NCBI RefSeq assembly: GCF_020991415.1
Contig: NZ_JAJMOY010000009.1
Span: 62,001-126,000, forward strand
Reading direction: 5' to 3'
DNA: 64,000 nt
From: Flavobacterium sp. ENC
Lineage (GTDB): Bacteria > Bacteroidota > Bacteroidia > Flavobacteriales > Flavobacteriaceae
Shown here: positions 43,633 to 52,544 of the stretch, one piece after another
How positions within the stretch are numbered: the stretch's first letter is position 1
Layout of the letters: each line of letters opens with the position of its first letter
Translations under genes and position numbers: made by a program
Notes under the pieces: model-generated
Database searches by the model: none
The model's input: the letters and a program-made list of their open reading frames with translations, nothing else
What the model was told of the DNA's origin: nothing

Positions 43633-44175
43633 TTACTTCTCATTTACATTGATTGCAATGGTATAAGTTTCTTCACTTTCTTCAATAGGATATTTACCAG
43701 GAGTTAAAATGTCTGAATTGAATTTTAAAGATTTAACTAATTCCGGAGCTATAATTTGACCTTCAGGTATTACATACACTCCATTTCTTAATAATTCTTT
43801 CTGATGCGCTGCAGTCAAAGCACTTTTTTGAATTTCCATAACAAAATTTCCTTTTTCATTTGCAACACGTACTGGTGTTCCGGTAGGTTGTGGTTTAAAA
43901 AAGTTGTGCCAGCTAAAGGTATAAATATCATAACAAAATCCTTCCGGCTGACTGCAATCAATGTTATGCGCTCCCCAATTTCGCACAATAATGGCATCGT
44001 CGTCATAGATTCTTCTGGAAACTGACTGATTTTGCTGCTCTGTTTTTAAGGATTCAGCATTTTGATCTTCACCGGATTCGTTGTTACAGCTCATAAAAAA
44101 AGCTGCAAACACAAAAACTAGCATTCCTTTTAATACTTCAGATTTTTTTAATTTTTTTTGTTGTAAATTTTTCAT
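43633..44175 (-). CDS. Lipoprotein of unknown function
   Basis: 180 aa. After a basic start (MKNLQQKKLKKSEVLKGMLV) a hydrophobic core ends in the lipobox FFMSCNN. The mature part has WGAHNIDCSQPEGFCYDIYT with two cysteines, then a strand-rich region (NEKGNFVMEIQKSALTAAHQ). The end of the protein is typical of short secreted proteins with an Ig-like appearance. I do not recognise the family. Isolated gene. Confidence 0.75.
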   Translation of the reverse strand: MKNLQQKKLKKSEVLKGMLVFVFAAFFMSCNNESGEDQNAESLKTEQQNQSVSRRIYDDDAIIVRNWGAHNIDCSQPEGFCYDIYTFSWHNFFKPQPTGTPVRVANEKGNFVMEIQKSALTAAHQKELLRNGVYVIPEGQIIAPELVKSLKFNSDILTPGKYPIEESEETYTIAINVNEK

Positions 44176-44365
44176 AATACATAAATTTAATTGACCTTAC
44201 TCTATCACAGGCTTTTCAGGTTACGCCTTTTGGTTTATGATATATCAATTAAATTTATTTTTTGTTACCCTCTCATTTGGCTTTTAATTCAAAAAAAATA
44301 AGAATTGTTCCATTGCTTTCATTCGTTGCTGGTTTAAATTGTCAGTAAATCAATCTTTTTAAAAG

Positions 44366-44408
44366 AAAAAGCTGCTAAGTATGAAATTACATACCCAGCA
44401 GCTTTTTT
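44366..44408 (-). terminator. Terminator after the LTA-synthase-like gene
   Basis: AAAAAGCTGCT (44366-44376) pairs with AGCAGCTTTTT (44397-44407), with an inner GTATG/CATAC stem. 17 bp after the stop codon on the minus strand; T tract on both strands. The remaining spacer up to 44175 is A+T-rich with nothing else clear. Confidence 0.9.
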
Positions 44409-44424
44409 TAAAATGAAATGAAAA

Positions 44425-46365
44425 TTATTTTTTTGTACCTCTAAGTTTATATTTGTTTTCCTTGTACAAATTTCCTGCTGTAATTACATGTGCCAAAGCA
44501 TCTTTGGCCAGTTCTTCGTTTAGTTTTACAGGAATCAGGGTCGTATCATTTTTGATTTCAAATTGCAGTGGTTTCAAATTCGGCTGCATAATCACCACCT
44601 GATTTTCGACTCTAAAGGCATTGATATCATTAAACTGCATGATGGATCTTCCCTGCACTTTAGCGTCCAGTTTATTCAGGTTTCGTCCCACCATCGGCGT
44701 TTCAAACGGAATTCCTAAATAACCCAATAAGGTTGGCGGAATATCGATCTGACTGGCCAGTTTGCTGTATACTTGTCCTTTTTGAACTCCGGGCCCCATT
44801 ATTAATGCCGGAATATGAAATTTATTGATCGGTACCAGATTCTTTCCGTACGTTCTTGTATTATGATCGGCAATGACAATGAAAATCGTATTTTTAAAAT
44901 AAGCTTCTTTTTTAGCCATTTCGAAGAATTTTCCAATCGAAAAATCGGCATATTTCATGGCATTATTTACCGTCGCAGGTTTCTGGTCGTATGGTTTTAT
45001 TCTTCCTGCCGGATATTCAAAAGGTTCGTGATTTGAAGTCGAAAACATTAAGGAGAAGAAAGGTTTGTTGCCTTTTGCCTTAAAATAATTGTTTGCTTTG
45101 GTCACTAAATCTTCATCAGAATAACCCCAGGTTCCTTTGAACGCATATTTATTTCCATCGGATTCAAAATCTTCCTGATCCACAATATCCTGAAAACCGT
45201 TTCCGTTGAAAAACGAAGCCATATTGTCAAAATTGGCCATTCCGCCATAAATGAAGCTGGTTTCGTATCCTTTTTGTTTTAAAGCATCAGCGAGGGTAAA
45301 AAAGCCCTGTTGGGAGTTTCCTAATTTCACCACACTTTCAGATGGTGAAGGCAGAAATCCGGTTACAACGGCTTCGATTCCGCGTACACTTCGGGTTCCT
45401 GTGCAATATAAATTGGTAAACAGCAAGCCTTCTTTCGATAATTTATCAAATTCCGGGGTTAATGGTTTTCCGCCTAAAATCCCCACATATTCCGCACCTA
45501 GGCTTTCCTGTAAAAAGATCACCAGATTATACGGTTGCTTTACTGTTGTATCGGGCTGCTGTACGTGAAGAAACGGAATTTCAGCATCGGTAAAATCCGT
45601 TGGTCCCGCAATCATGTATTTTTTGACACGGGCGATCGCTTCGGCTTCGTCCATTTTTCCGTACATTTTGGTGTTTCCTTCATTTTTAATGGAATACGCC
45701 GCAAAAGCAACCGTATAAAAAGAATTCAGTCCCAAAGTATTCGTCAGCTGATCGGTAGAAAAAACCGCATTACTGGCATTGATTGGCCGTTTTGAAGTCA
45801 GACTGGAACGGGCTCCGAAAAACAATAAAAACGCCACTACTGGAAAAACGATTAATTTGAATTTATAGGCTGTACTGGTGGTATGAAAAAGTTTTTTCCC
45901 TTTTTTGAAAGCAAAATACAAGACCAGCCCCAATATAAGGAAGGTCACAATTATGGAAGTCAGGTAACTTTTCAGGAGCATCCCGACCACTTCCTTTGGA
46001 TAAATCAGATAATCCAGGAAAATTTTATTCGGACGCGTGTCGTATTGTTTTACAAAATCCGGCGATGCCAATTCTACAAAAAGAATCAGGAACAGGAATA
46101 AAAAGCTGTAAATCACCAGAAAGTTATTGGTAAACTTAACCCATTTGTTCGGCAGGAATGTAATCAAAACAAAAGGAAGAAAGGACAGGTAGCATAACAA
46201 GATCATGTCCATTCGCAGACCAATTGGAAAAATATACCAGAAGTTTGGTGTTTCGACGACTCTTTCTTTAAACAGAAAAAACAAAAATATTCGACTTAAA
46301 GTAGTAATCAGCAATCCGATTGCTATGAAATTAAAAACAGGTTTTAAAAAACTTAATTTTTTCAT
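44425..46365 (-). CDS. LTA-synthase-like phosphoglycerol transferase / sulfatase-fold membrane enzyme
   Basis: 646 aa. Five N-terminal membrane helices (about 10-200), then the extracytoplasmic alkaline-phosphatase-like domain: VIFLQESLGAEYVGILGG (metal), nucleophile Thr in LYCTGTRSVRGIEAVVTG, SFIYGGMANFDNM, STSNHEPFEYP and IVIADHNTRTYG (metal His). The architecture is that of LtaS/OpgB-like proteins. In Gram-negative Bacteroidota such enzymes decorate periplasmic or surface glycans or lipids with a phospho-alcohol; the substrate here is unknown. Confidence 0.9.
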   Translation of the reverse strand: MKKLSFLKPVFNFIAIGLLITTLSRIFLFFLFKERVVETPNFWYIFPIGLRMDMILLCYLSFLPFVLITFLPNKWVKFTNNFLVIYSFLFLFLILFVELASPDFVKQYDTRPNKIFLDYLIYPKEVVGMLLKSYLTSIIVTFLILGLVLYFAFKKGKKLFHTTSTAYKFKLIVFPVVAFLLFFGARSSLTSKRPINASNAVFSTDQLTNTLGLNSFYTVAFAAYSIKNEGNTKMYGKMDEAEAIARVKKYMIAGPTDFTDAEIPFLHVQQPDTTVKQPYNLVIFLQESLGAEYVGILGGKPLTPEFDKLSKEGLLFTNLYCTGTRSVRGIEAVVTGFLPSPSESVVKLGNSQQGFFTLADALKQKGYETSFIYGGMANFDNMASFFNGNGFQDIVDQEDFESDGNKYAFKGTWGYSDEDLVTKANNYFKAKGNKPFFSLMFSTSNHEPFEYPAGRIKPYDQKPATVNNAMKYADFSIGKFFEMAKKEAYFKNTIFIVIADHNTRTYGKNLVPINKFHIPALIMGPGVQKGQVYSKLASQIDIPPTLLGYLGIPFETPMVGRNLNKLDAKVQGRSIMQFNDINAFRVENQVVIMQPNLKPLQFEIKNDTTLIPVKLNEELAKDALAHVITAGNLYKENKYKLRGTKK

Positions 46366-46404
46366 CAGAAAGATTTAGAGCTTAAAAATATATTGAAAAC
46401 AAAA

Positions 46405-46632
46405 TTATTCTTCGTAACGGTTTATTTCCCTGTCGTAAAATTCATTTGCCAGAACAATCAAGCCTTCCATTTCTGCATTTAGTTCAGCTTCATCAAGATC
46501 TTCGGCCTCTTCCATAAATTCAACCTCATCATCTTTAAGGTTGATAATAAATCTTGGATAATCAAGGTGAACGATAAAAATATCATCTGGAAAATCAGTG
46601 TTATCTCCGAGTAAAAATTTAGGTAATTCCAT
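46405..46632 (-). CDS. Small acidic protein, unknown
   Basis: 75 aa, strongly acidic: MELPKFLLGDNTDFPDDIFI, then VHLDYPRFIINLKDDEVEFM and a Glu/Asp/Ala-rich C-terminus with NEFYDREINRYEE. Soluble, no signal peptide. It lies between the LTA-synthase-like and MATE genes on the same strand (gaps 39 and 29 bp), suggesting a shared transcript. I recognise no characterised family. Confidence 0.8.
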   Translation of the reverse strand: MELPKFLLGDNTDFPDDIFIVHLDYPRFIINLKDDEVEFMEEAEDLDEAELNAEMEGLIVLANEFYDREINRYEE

Positions 46633-46661
46633 TTTTTAATTTATTTTTTTATGTTTCAAAT

Positions 46662-48047
46662 TTAGTTATTTGCAACTGAATTATTAATTAATTTTTTAGT
46701 TAAGTAGTGAAAACGAATATAGAGAAAAATTGCAGCAGAAGTTAATCCGGCCAAAAGTCCAATCCACACTCCCTGTGCTTTCCAGGGCGTATATTCTGCC
46801 AAATAGTATGAAATTGGGAACCCAATGACCCAATACGCCACAAATGTAATGTACATGGGTATTTTCACATCCTGTAATCCCCGCAAAGCACCTAAGACAA
46901 CAACCTGAATACCATCGGAAATCTGAAAAACTGCAGCTATTAAAAGTAATTTTGAAGCAATCTCTATTACTTCTGTATTATCGGTAAGCTGCAATGTATT
47001 TTCCATATTCAGGAAGAGATAAGGCAAAATGCTGTGAAAGGCAATAAATACCGCTGCAAAGACAACTTCAAGGATAATGGAAAGCAAAAAGACAGACCGT
47101 GCTACAACTACCAGGTTTTTATAATCCATGAGACCTCTCTGATTACTGACACGAATCATAGAAACAACACTAAGCCCCATAGCAAACATAAAAGTCAGGG
47201 ACGAAAGGCTTAAAGCCACCTGATTGGCTGCCTGACTTGTTTTTCCGATATTGCCGCAAAGCCAGATCGAAGCCGTAAAAAGTACTACTTCAAAAAGCAT
47301 CTGCATGGCGGATGGCAAACCTAAGCTTATAATTTTCCTAAGTGTTTCTTTTTTGATTTCTTCAAAACTAAAATTCTGAAAGTAGGTTTTAAGCTGTTCT
47401 CTTCTCGATAAGATAATGTGCATGAACAGCACCATCATAATTCTTGAAATTACGGTACCCAAAGCCGCACCAACAATTCCCATTTTAGGAAAAATCCAGA
47501 CGCCGTAAATCAGCATATAGTTAATTCCGACGTGAATTATATTGGCAATAATAATCGCATACATCGAGTATTTGGTCATGGATAAGCCATCTGCAAATTG
47601 TTTGTAGCCCTGATAGATAATAAGCGGCACCAGTGAAAAGGCCACCCAGGCCAGGTAAGGTTTTGCCAGGACAATAACATCTGCAGGCTGGTGCAGTAAT
47701 TCCATCAAAGGCATGGCCAGCACAATTACTCCGAAAAGCAAAACGCCCAGAATGATACATAAAAACAATCCGTGATGAAACGCAGCACGAATTTTCGATT
47801 CATTTTTTTCTGCATCGGCCTCTGCTACAATGGGAGTGATAGCGGTAGAAAATCCTATTCCTAATGACAGCGCTATAAATATCATACTATTTCCAAGTGA
47901 AACCGCTGCGAGTTCCGTACTTCCCAATTTACCTACCATTATATTATCGACAATACCAATTAAGGTATGGCCGACCATTCCCAGTATGATAGGGTACGCT
48001 AATCTTAAATTATAGGAGAACTCTTTTGTGTAATTTTTTAAATTCAA
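46662..48047 (-). CDS. MATE-family efflux transporter (NorM type)
   Basis: 461 aa from a TTG start at 48047 (MNLKNYTKEFSYNLRLAYPI). The longer open frame begins at another TTG (48107) that overlaps a TATTTTTG promoter box, and a second box TATCTTTG lies between the two, so the downstream start is preferred. Twelve hydrophobic helices in two repeats with the MATE pattern PIILGMVGHTLIGIVDNIMV and SLGLPSAMQMLFEVVLFTAS. The transporter exports cationic drugs or metabolites with Na+ or H+. Same direction as the small acidic protein gene. Confidence 0.88.
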   Translation of the reverse strand: MNLKNYTKEFSYNLRLAYPIILGMVGHTLIGIVDNIMVGKLGSTELAAVSLGNSMIFIALSLGIGFSTAITPIVAEADAEKNESKIRAAFHHGLFLCIILGVLLFGVIVLAMPLMELLHQPADVIVLAKPYLAWVAFSLVPLIIYQGYKQFADGLSMTKYSMYAIIIANIIHVGINYMLIYGVWIFPKMGIVGAALGTVISRIMMVLFMHIILSRREQLKTYFQNFSFEEIKKETLRKIISLGLPSAMQMLFEVVLFTASIWLCGNIGKTSQAANQVALSLSSLTFMFAMGLSVVSMIRVSNQRGLMDYKNLVVVARSVFLLSIILEVVFAAVFIAFHSILPYLFLNMENTLQLTDNTEVIEIASKLLLIAAVFQISDGIQVVVLGALRGLQDVKIPMYITFVAYWVIGFPISYYLAEYTPWKAQGVWIGLLAGLTSAAIFLYIRFHYLTKKLINNSVANN

Positions 48048-48235
48048 TTTTACTGCTTTTAAGTCGGCAAAGATACTCAGAAGCTTTGAATTCTTTTCTA
48101 TTATCAAAAATATAAGCCAATATTAAGAATAAGTGTAATAATCCTGAGATTATATAACAATTGTCAAGAATTATATAACAAAGCTCAAACCGTTAGATTT
48201 TACTTTTACACTATTAATAATTAAAAAAAATTGTC

Positions 48236-48748
48236 ATGATGAAATCAGGAAATCTAAAAATGTTATGCCTAGCAGTTATTGCTTTATTATACGCCAACAC
48301 AACTTTCGCTCAGGACAGTGAAATTAAAAATTACGATCAGGGATTCAGATTGGGATTTGGAATTAATGGTGGTATACCAACTGACAACGATTATGATTGG
48401 GCACTTGGTGGGGATGTACGTCTGCAATATGACTTAACGAAAAGAACATCATTAACCCTGACTACAGGTTTTACGAATTTATTTAACGGAGACGACGCTA
48501 AAGATCTTGGCTTTATTCCGGCAAAAGCAGGTTTTAAAGCTTTTGTATGGGAAGATCAATTTTATGTTTTAGGTGAAATCGGTGCCGGTTTTGCTGTAAC
48601 AAACGGTTACAACGACACAACGTTTTTATGGGCTCCTGGAATTGGGTATGCTAATAAATACATCGATTTAAGTGTTCGATATGAAGATTATCACGATTTC
48701 AGAACCAATCAGGTAGCGCTTCGTGTAGCCTACGGTTTTGACTTGTAA
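48236..48748 (+). CDS. Small outer-membrane beta-barrel protein
   Basis: 170 aa. Signal peptide MMKSGNLKMLCLAVIALLYA ending TTFAQ. The mature protein has amphipathic strands separated by Asn/Asp-rich turns: FRLGFGINGGIPTDNDYDWA, LQYDLTKRTSLTLTTGFTN, FYVLGEIGAGFAVTNGYN, IDLSVRYEDYHDF and terminal VALRVAYGFDL, with a final aromatic-ended strand typical of BamA substrates. Eight-strand OmpA-like barrel is likely. The role is unknown. A terminator follows. Confidence 0.85.
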   Translation: MMKSGNLKMLCLAVIALLYANTTFAQDSEIKNYDQGFRLGFGINGGIPTDNDYDWALGGDVRLQYDLTKRTSLTLTTGFTNLFNGDDAKDLGFIPAKAGFKAFVWEDQFYVLGEIGAGFAVTNGYNDTTFLWAPGIGYANKYIDLSVRYEDYHDFRTNQVALRVAYGFDL

Positions 48749-48781
48749 AAATACATTTATTTTTATTCTTTTGTTTTTGGT

Positions 48782-48818
48782 AAAAACCCGGCAGTTGCTC
48801 ATAGGCTGTCGGGTTTTA
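48782..48818. terminator. Bidirectional terminator
   Basis: AAAACCCGGCAG / CTGTCGGGTTTT (one G-T pair) with an 11-base loop, between the barrel gene and the convergent PPK2 gene. Confidence 0.85.
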
Positions 48819-48822
48819 TATT

Positions 48823-49698
48823 TTATTTTGCCAGTTCTTTTTTGTACAATTCAAAATTGGCTTTGATTTCCTCATCCAGTTCAGGCTCTTTAATGTCGGT
48901 GTATTTTTGCATTTCTTCCCAGATAATTTTGGCTACGATATACCGTGCCATTTCCTTATCGTCGGCAGGAATAATATACCAGGGCGCATGATCGGTTGAT
49001 GTTTTATTAATGGCCTGCTGATAATATTTCTGATATTCATCCCAGTGTTCACGCTCTTTTAAATCACCAGGGGAAAATTTCCAATTGTGTTTTCCTTCTT
49101 CCAGACGGCGCAACAATCGCTGGCGTTGCTCTTCTTTGCTCAGGTGCAGGAAAAATTTCATGACAATAGTGCCGTTTTCAGCAATATGTTTTTCGAAATT
49201 ATTGATCTGCTCAATTCTTTTTTTCCAAAATTTGGGTTTGATATCTTCGACCGAATTGATTCCGGGCAGGTTTTCACTTAAAATAAATTCCGGATGCACA
49301 CGTGTTACCAAAACATTCTCGTAATGTGTTCTGTTAAAAATCGCAAATTTTCCTTTTTCGGGAAGCGCGATATAGTGTCTCCATAAATAATCGTGTTCCA
49401 ATTCGGTTGAATTGGGTGTTTTAAAACTATGCACCACAACACCACGCGGATTAAATTCCTTAAAAACTTCCCGAATCAGACTGTCTTTCCCGGAAGTATC
49501 CATTCCCTGAAGACAAATCAGAACGCTGTATTTATTGTGCGAATACATCACATCCTGCAAGTCGCTCAGTTTTGCCTGAACCTTATCCAGTTTTTCTTCT
49601 TTTTCGTCATCATCCGCTTTTATATCCAGGAGTGTCGGAATATTTTTTAAACTTACTTTCTTAACAACTTTAAAATCATTTGGATCTATCGATTTCAT
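48823..49698 (-). CDS. Polyphosphate kinase 2 family protein
   Basis: 291 aa. Walker A is LQGMDTSGKDSLIREVFKEF; then RGVVVHSFKTPNSTELEHDY and LWRHYIALPEKGKFAIFNRT with HYENVLVTRVHPEF, followed by the lid region LHLSKEEQRQRLLRRLEEG. This is the PPK2 family, which moves phosphate between polyphosphate and nucleotides. The single-domain, short form is of the class that phosphorylates nucleoside mono- or diphosphates; which one is not decided. Convergent with the barrel gene across a shared terminator. Confidence 0.93.
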   Translation of the reverse strand: MKSIDPNDFKVVKKVSLKNIPTLLDIKADDDEKEEKLDKVQAKLSDLQDVMYSHNKYSVLICLQGMDTSGKDSLIREVFKEFNPRGVVVHSFKTPNSTELEHDYLWRHYIALPEKGKFAIFNRTHYENVLVTRVHPEFILSENLPGINSVEDIKPKFWKKRIEQINNFEKHIAENGTIVMKFFLHLSKEEQRQRLLRRLEEGKHNWKFSPGDLKEREHWDEYQKYYQQAINKTSTDHAPWYIIPADDKEMARYIVAKIIWEEMQKYTDIKEPELDEEIKANFELYKKELAK

Positions 49699-49972
49699 AT
49701 TTGAAAATTTTAGGTATTAGTGGTATTTCTTATGTTATTACCGCATCGTAAGGGTAATTTCATAACATTCCGTTTTATCGTACTAGTAAATATAGTACTT
49801 TTACGAAGCATATTCCTGCTATTCATTGCAATACTTTTTCAATAAATTGTTTTTTTCCAAGCCATAACAAGAGCTTCCGCCGGTCGCTTTGTTCTGCCGG
49901 AAAAAATACAATTTCTCCTCAAAGTATTTTCATTACTATCAGGGCTGGGCACTCTTTTACAAAATAAAATTC

Positions 49973-50809
49973 ATGGAAAAATTCACTTTAGAAATATTAT
50001 TTCAAATCATCGGAATCGGTTCGGCATCAGGATTATTCTTCAATAACAATTCCCTTTACATCATTGGTGACAACAGCGGATTCTTATACGAATACAACCT
50101 GCAGGACCAGCAGTTAAGCCAACATCCTTTAATTGACAATCCATCGCAGAACATTCCTAAAAACATCAAACCGGATTTCGAATCCCTTACCCATCACAAG
50201 GATACTTTGTATGTTTTTGGTTCTGGTTCCACCGAAAACAGAAACAAAATGATCGAGTTTGACCTGAAAACCAAAACGATTTTACAAAAAAATAACCTGG
50301 TCGACTTATACGGTCTAATGCAAAGTTTCGGAGAAATCAAACCGGAAGATTTCAACCTTGAAGGCTCCATTTTCGATGGGGAAAACTGGTACTTATTCAA
50401 TCGCGGAAACGGAGTCTCCAATAAAAATACCATTTTTACGATCCACGCTAAAAGCTTAGGGGAAGAATTTGCCCTGGTAGCGACCAACTATAAACTTCCT
50501 AAAATAAAAGGGGTTCGTTCCAGTTTTACCGATGCGGTTTTAGTCGACGACAAGATCTATTTCCTTTCAACCGCCGAAGATACCCAATCCACTTACGACG
50601 ACGGGGAAATTCTCGGAAGTTTCATCGGACGCATCGATCTTAAAACAATGAAAATCGATTTTACCCAAAAAATAACGTCTACCAACAAATTTGAAGGCCT
50701 GACTTTCTACAAAAAAGAAAACAACAAAATTGAATTTTTGCTTTGCGAGGATAATGACACGGAGTTATTGGAAACTAAGATTTTTAAATTGAGTTTGCCG
50801 GTTAAGTAA
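49973..50809 (+). CDS. DUF6929-like propeller protein, cytoplasmic
   Basis: 278 aa from ATG 49973 (MEKFTLEILFQIIGIGSASG); the 28 open codons upstream are excluded because they do not look coding. Strand-rich blade-like repeats: NNNSLYIIGDNSGFLYEYN, HHKDTLYVFGSGSTENRNKM and DDKIYFLSTAEDTQST with LEGSIFDGENWYLFNRGNG. No signal peptide. It matches the DUF6929 pattern as I know it; function is unknown. A repeat region follows. Confidence 0.75.
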   Translation: MEKFTLEILFQIIGIGSASGLFFNNNSLYIIGDNSGFLYEYNLQDQQLSQHPLIDNPSQNIPKNIKPDFESLTHHKDTLYVFGSGSTENRNKMIEFDLKTKTILQKNNLVDLYGLMQSFGEIKPEDFNLEGSIFDGENWYLFNRGNGVSNKNTIFTIHAKSLGEEFALVATNYKLPKIKGVRSSFTDAVLVDDKIYFLSTAEDTQSTYDDGEILGSFIGRIDLKTMKIDFTQKITSTNKFEGLTFYKKENNKIEFLLCEDNDTELLETKIFKLSLPVK

Positions 50810-50840
50810 ATTCAATGTTTTTAACAAGGAAGAGAGATAA

Positions 50841-50946
50841 GACGCACTGCTGTGCGCCTCTACAGCGGTAGAACCGCTGCTGCGCCCCTCTACGATAAAC
50901 CTTTGTCGCTTTGCAACTCTGAACCTTTGAACCTTTGAACCTTTTT
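50841..50946. repeat. GCACTGC/GCCTCTAC and GAACCTTT repeat cluster
   Basis: GACGCACTGCTGTGCGCCTC (hairpin GCAC/GTGC), CAGCGGTAGAACCGCTG palindrome (50863-50879), two GCGCC(CC)TCTAC direct repeats, then three GAACCTTT copies ending in a T run. Between the propeller and the sigma gene. Confidence 0.85.
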
Positions 50947-51013
50947 TAAAAAAAATCATCCTCCTCCCAACCTTTTTATCTTTTTAACCCTCTTTAGTAT
51001 AAAGACAACAATT

Positions 51014-51550
51014 GTGATAAACGAAACTCAGATTTCCAACTGCAAAAAAATGCAACGTGATGCGCAGCGTCAGGTGTATGAGTATATGGCTCCAAAGCTG
51101 TATCGCCTCTGCAAGCGATACCTAAAAAAGGAAGAGGAAATAGAAGAAGCGCTTGCCGATGCTTTCTATACCATATTTACCAAAATAGAACAGCTCAAGG
51201 AAGTTCAGGCTTTTGAGGCCTGGGCCAGAAAAATAACGGTGAACCATTGTTTGGCGACTATTAAGAAAAATACAAATTTCAATATGTATCTTGATGATGT
51301 CAAATTGCTGTCACAACCTTTTACGGACGAAATTACGCATTTAGAAGAAGAAGATTTACTCAATTTATTGAACCATATTCCGGATGGCTGCAAAACTGTT
51401 TTTAACCTCTTTGTCATAGAAGGTTACGGACATAAAGAAATAGCGGCCATGCTCAACATTTCTGAAGGCACCTCAAAATCACAATTGAATGCTTCCAAAA
51501 CCAAGCTCAAGGAATTAGTAAACAAATTGTATTATCAAAAAGCAAAATAG
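51014..51550 (+). CDS. ECF RNA polymerase sigma factor
   Basis: 178 aa, GTG start at 51014 (MINETQISNCKKMQRDAQRQ, the usual family start). Region 2: RQVYEYMAPKLYRLCKRYLK and LADAFYTIFTKIEQLKEVQA. Region 4: CKTVFNLFVIEGYGHKEIAA and MLNISEGTSKSQLNASKTKL, with the helix-turn-helix. Directly followed (2 bp) by an anti-sigma-like membrane gene. In Bacteroidota such pairs often respond to periplasmic or outer-membrane signals. Confidence 0.93.
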   Translation: MINETQISNCKKMQRDAQRQVYEYMAPKLYRLCKRYLKKEEEIEEALADAFYTIFTKIEQLKEVQAFEAWARKITVNHCLATIKKNTNFNMYLDDVKLLSQPFTDEITHLEEEDLLNLLNHIPDGCKTVFNLFVIEGYGHKEIAAMLNISEGTSKSQLNASKTKLKELVNKLYYQKAK

Positions 51551-51552
51551 TC

Positions 51553-52518
51553 ATGGACAATCACGATAAATTATTCGAAAAAATAAAAGAAGCTTCGCAC
51601 AACGCCGAGAGCAAAGATTTTCCCGCAATGGATAAAGTCTGGTCCCGCGTTGAAGAAAAACTGGACAAAAAAGAAGATAAAAAAACAATCGCATTATGGA
51701 AAAAAATTGCCATTGCCGCTTCTCTGCTATTGGTGATTTCTTTAGGTTCCCAATTTATAAAAACAAACCATACCTCAACTATTCCGGAAACGAACCCGGT
51801 AGTAACGAACGAAACCCAAAAAGAACCGATTCAAACCGGGTTAGAAAAAAATAAAATTGCAACTTCTGAAGATTCAGGAATAGTATCGAAAACAGAAGCC
51901 ACAGAAATTCTGAACAATCAAATAAAGCAGCAGGAAAAAGTAGCCCTTCACGAAACACAAAGTGCGAACAGAGCAACAACCGCTTATGAAGCAGCTCCTT
52001 CAATTGCAGCTGATGAAGTTGCGGCACCTGCTCCGTCTATATCTTCGGGTTTTTCAAGTGAAGAAGATTCGGTTGAAAAAGACAAGGCTTTTGCTCCCGT
52101 TGCAGCTTCAAAACCGCTAAAAGGCGAATCTTACCGAATGGCTGCTGCCGAGCAAGAAACTCAGAAGGCCAAAAAAAGCGCCCCTCTGGTAATCCTGAAC
52201 GGAAAAGCAATCTCCCATACAGATGACAAAAAAAGAGATCAGATGATGCAGGGCGAACTTTCGAACTTAAATCCTGAAAATGTAGAATCACTGGTAGTTC
52301 TGGACGAGCCATTATATATTATTGACGGCAATTATTATTCCGAAGATGATCTGTTCGGGAAAGATCCAAAAAGCCCCTATGCACCCTTAAACAGACAGGA
52401 GATCAAAACCATTACTATCCTTCAGGATCTTGAAGCTACTGAAAAATATGGTGAAAAAGGAAAAAAAGGAGTTGTCATAATCACCACCAAAACCGGAAAA
52501 CCAGCTCCGCAGCAATAG
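51553..52518 (+). CDS. Membrane anti-sigma-like protein with C-terminal plug-like domain
   Basis: 321 aa. Cytoplasmic N-terminus 1-49 (MDNHDKLFEKIKEASHNAES and on), one membrane helix at about 50-69 (LLLVISLGSQFIKTN), a low-complexity periplasmic spacer rich in Glu/Ala/Ser/Thr/Gln, and a C-terminal domain (about 255-321) with PLYIIDGNYY, IKTITILQDLEATEKYGEKG and GVVIITTK. The last pattern is that of SusC-type TonB plug domains. It follows the sigma gene by 2 bp. N-terminal anti-sigma activity and a plug acting as sensor are inferred. Confidence 0.82.
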   Translation: MDNHDKLFEKIKEASHNAESKDFPAMDKVWSRVEEKLDKKEDKKTIALWKKIAIAASLLLVISLGSQFIKTNHTSTIPETNPVVTNETQKEPIQTGLEKNKIATSEDSGIVSKTEATEILNNQIKQQEKVALHETQSANRATTAYEAAPSIAADEVAAPAPSISSGFSSEEDSVEKDKAFAPVAASKPLKGESYRMAAAEQETQKAKKSAPLVILNGKAISHTDDKKRDQMMQGELSNLNPENVESLVVLDEPLYIIDGNYYSEDDLFGKDPKSPYAPLNRQEIKTITILQDLEATEKYGEKGKKGVVIITTKTGKPAPQQ

Positions 52519-52544
52519 CAAAAACTTCACTTAAATTTACTATC

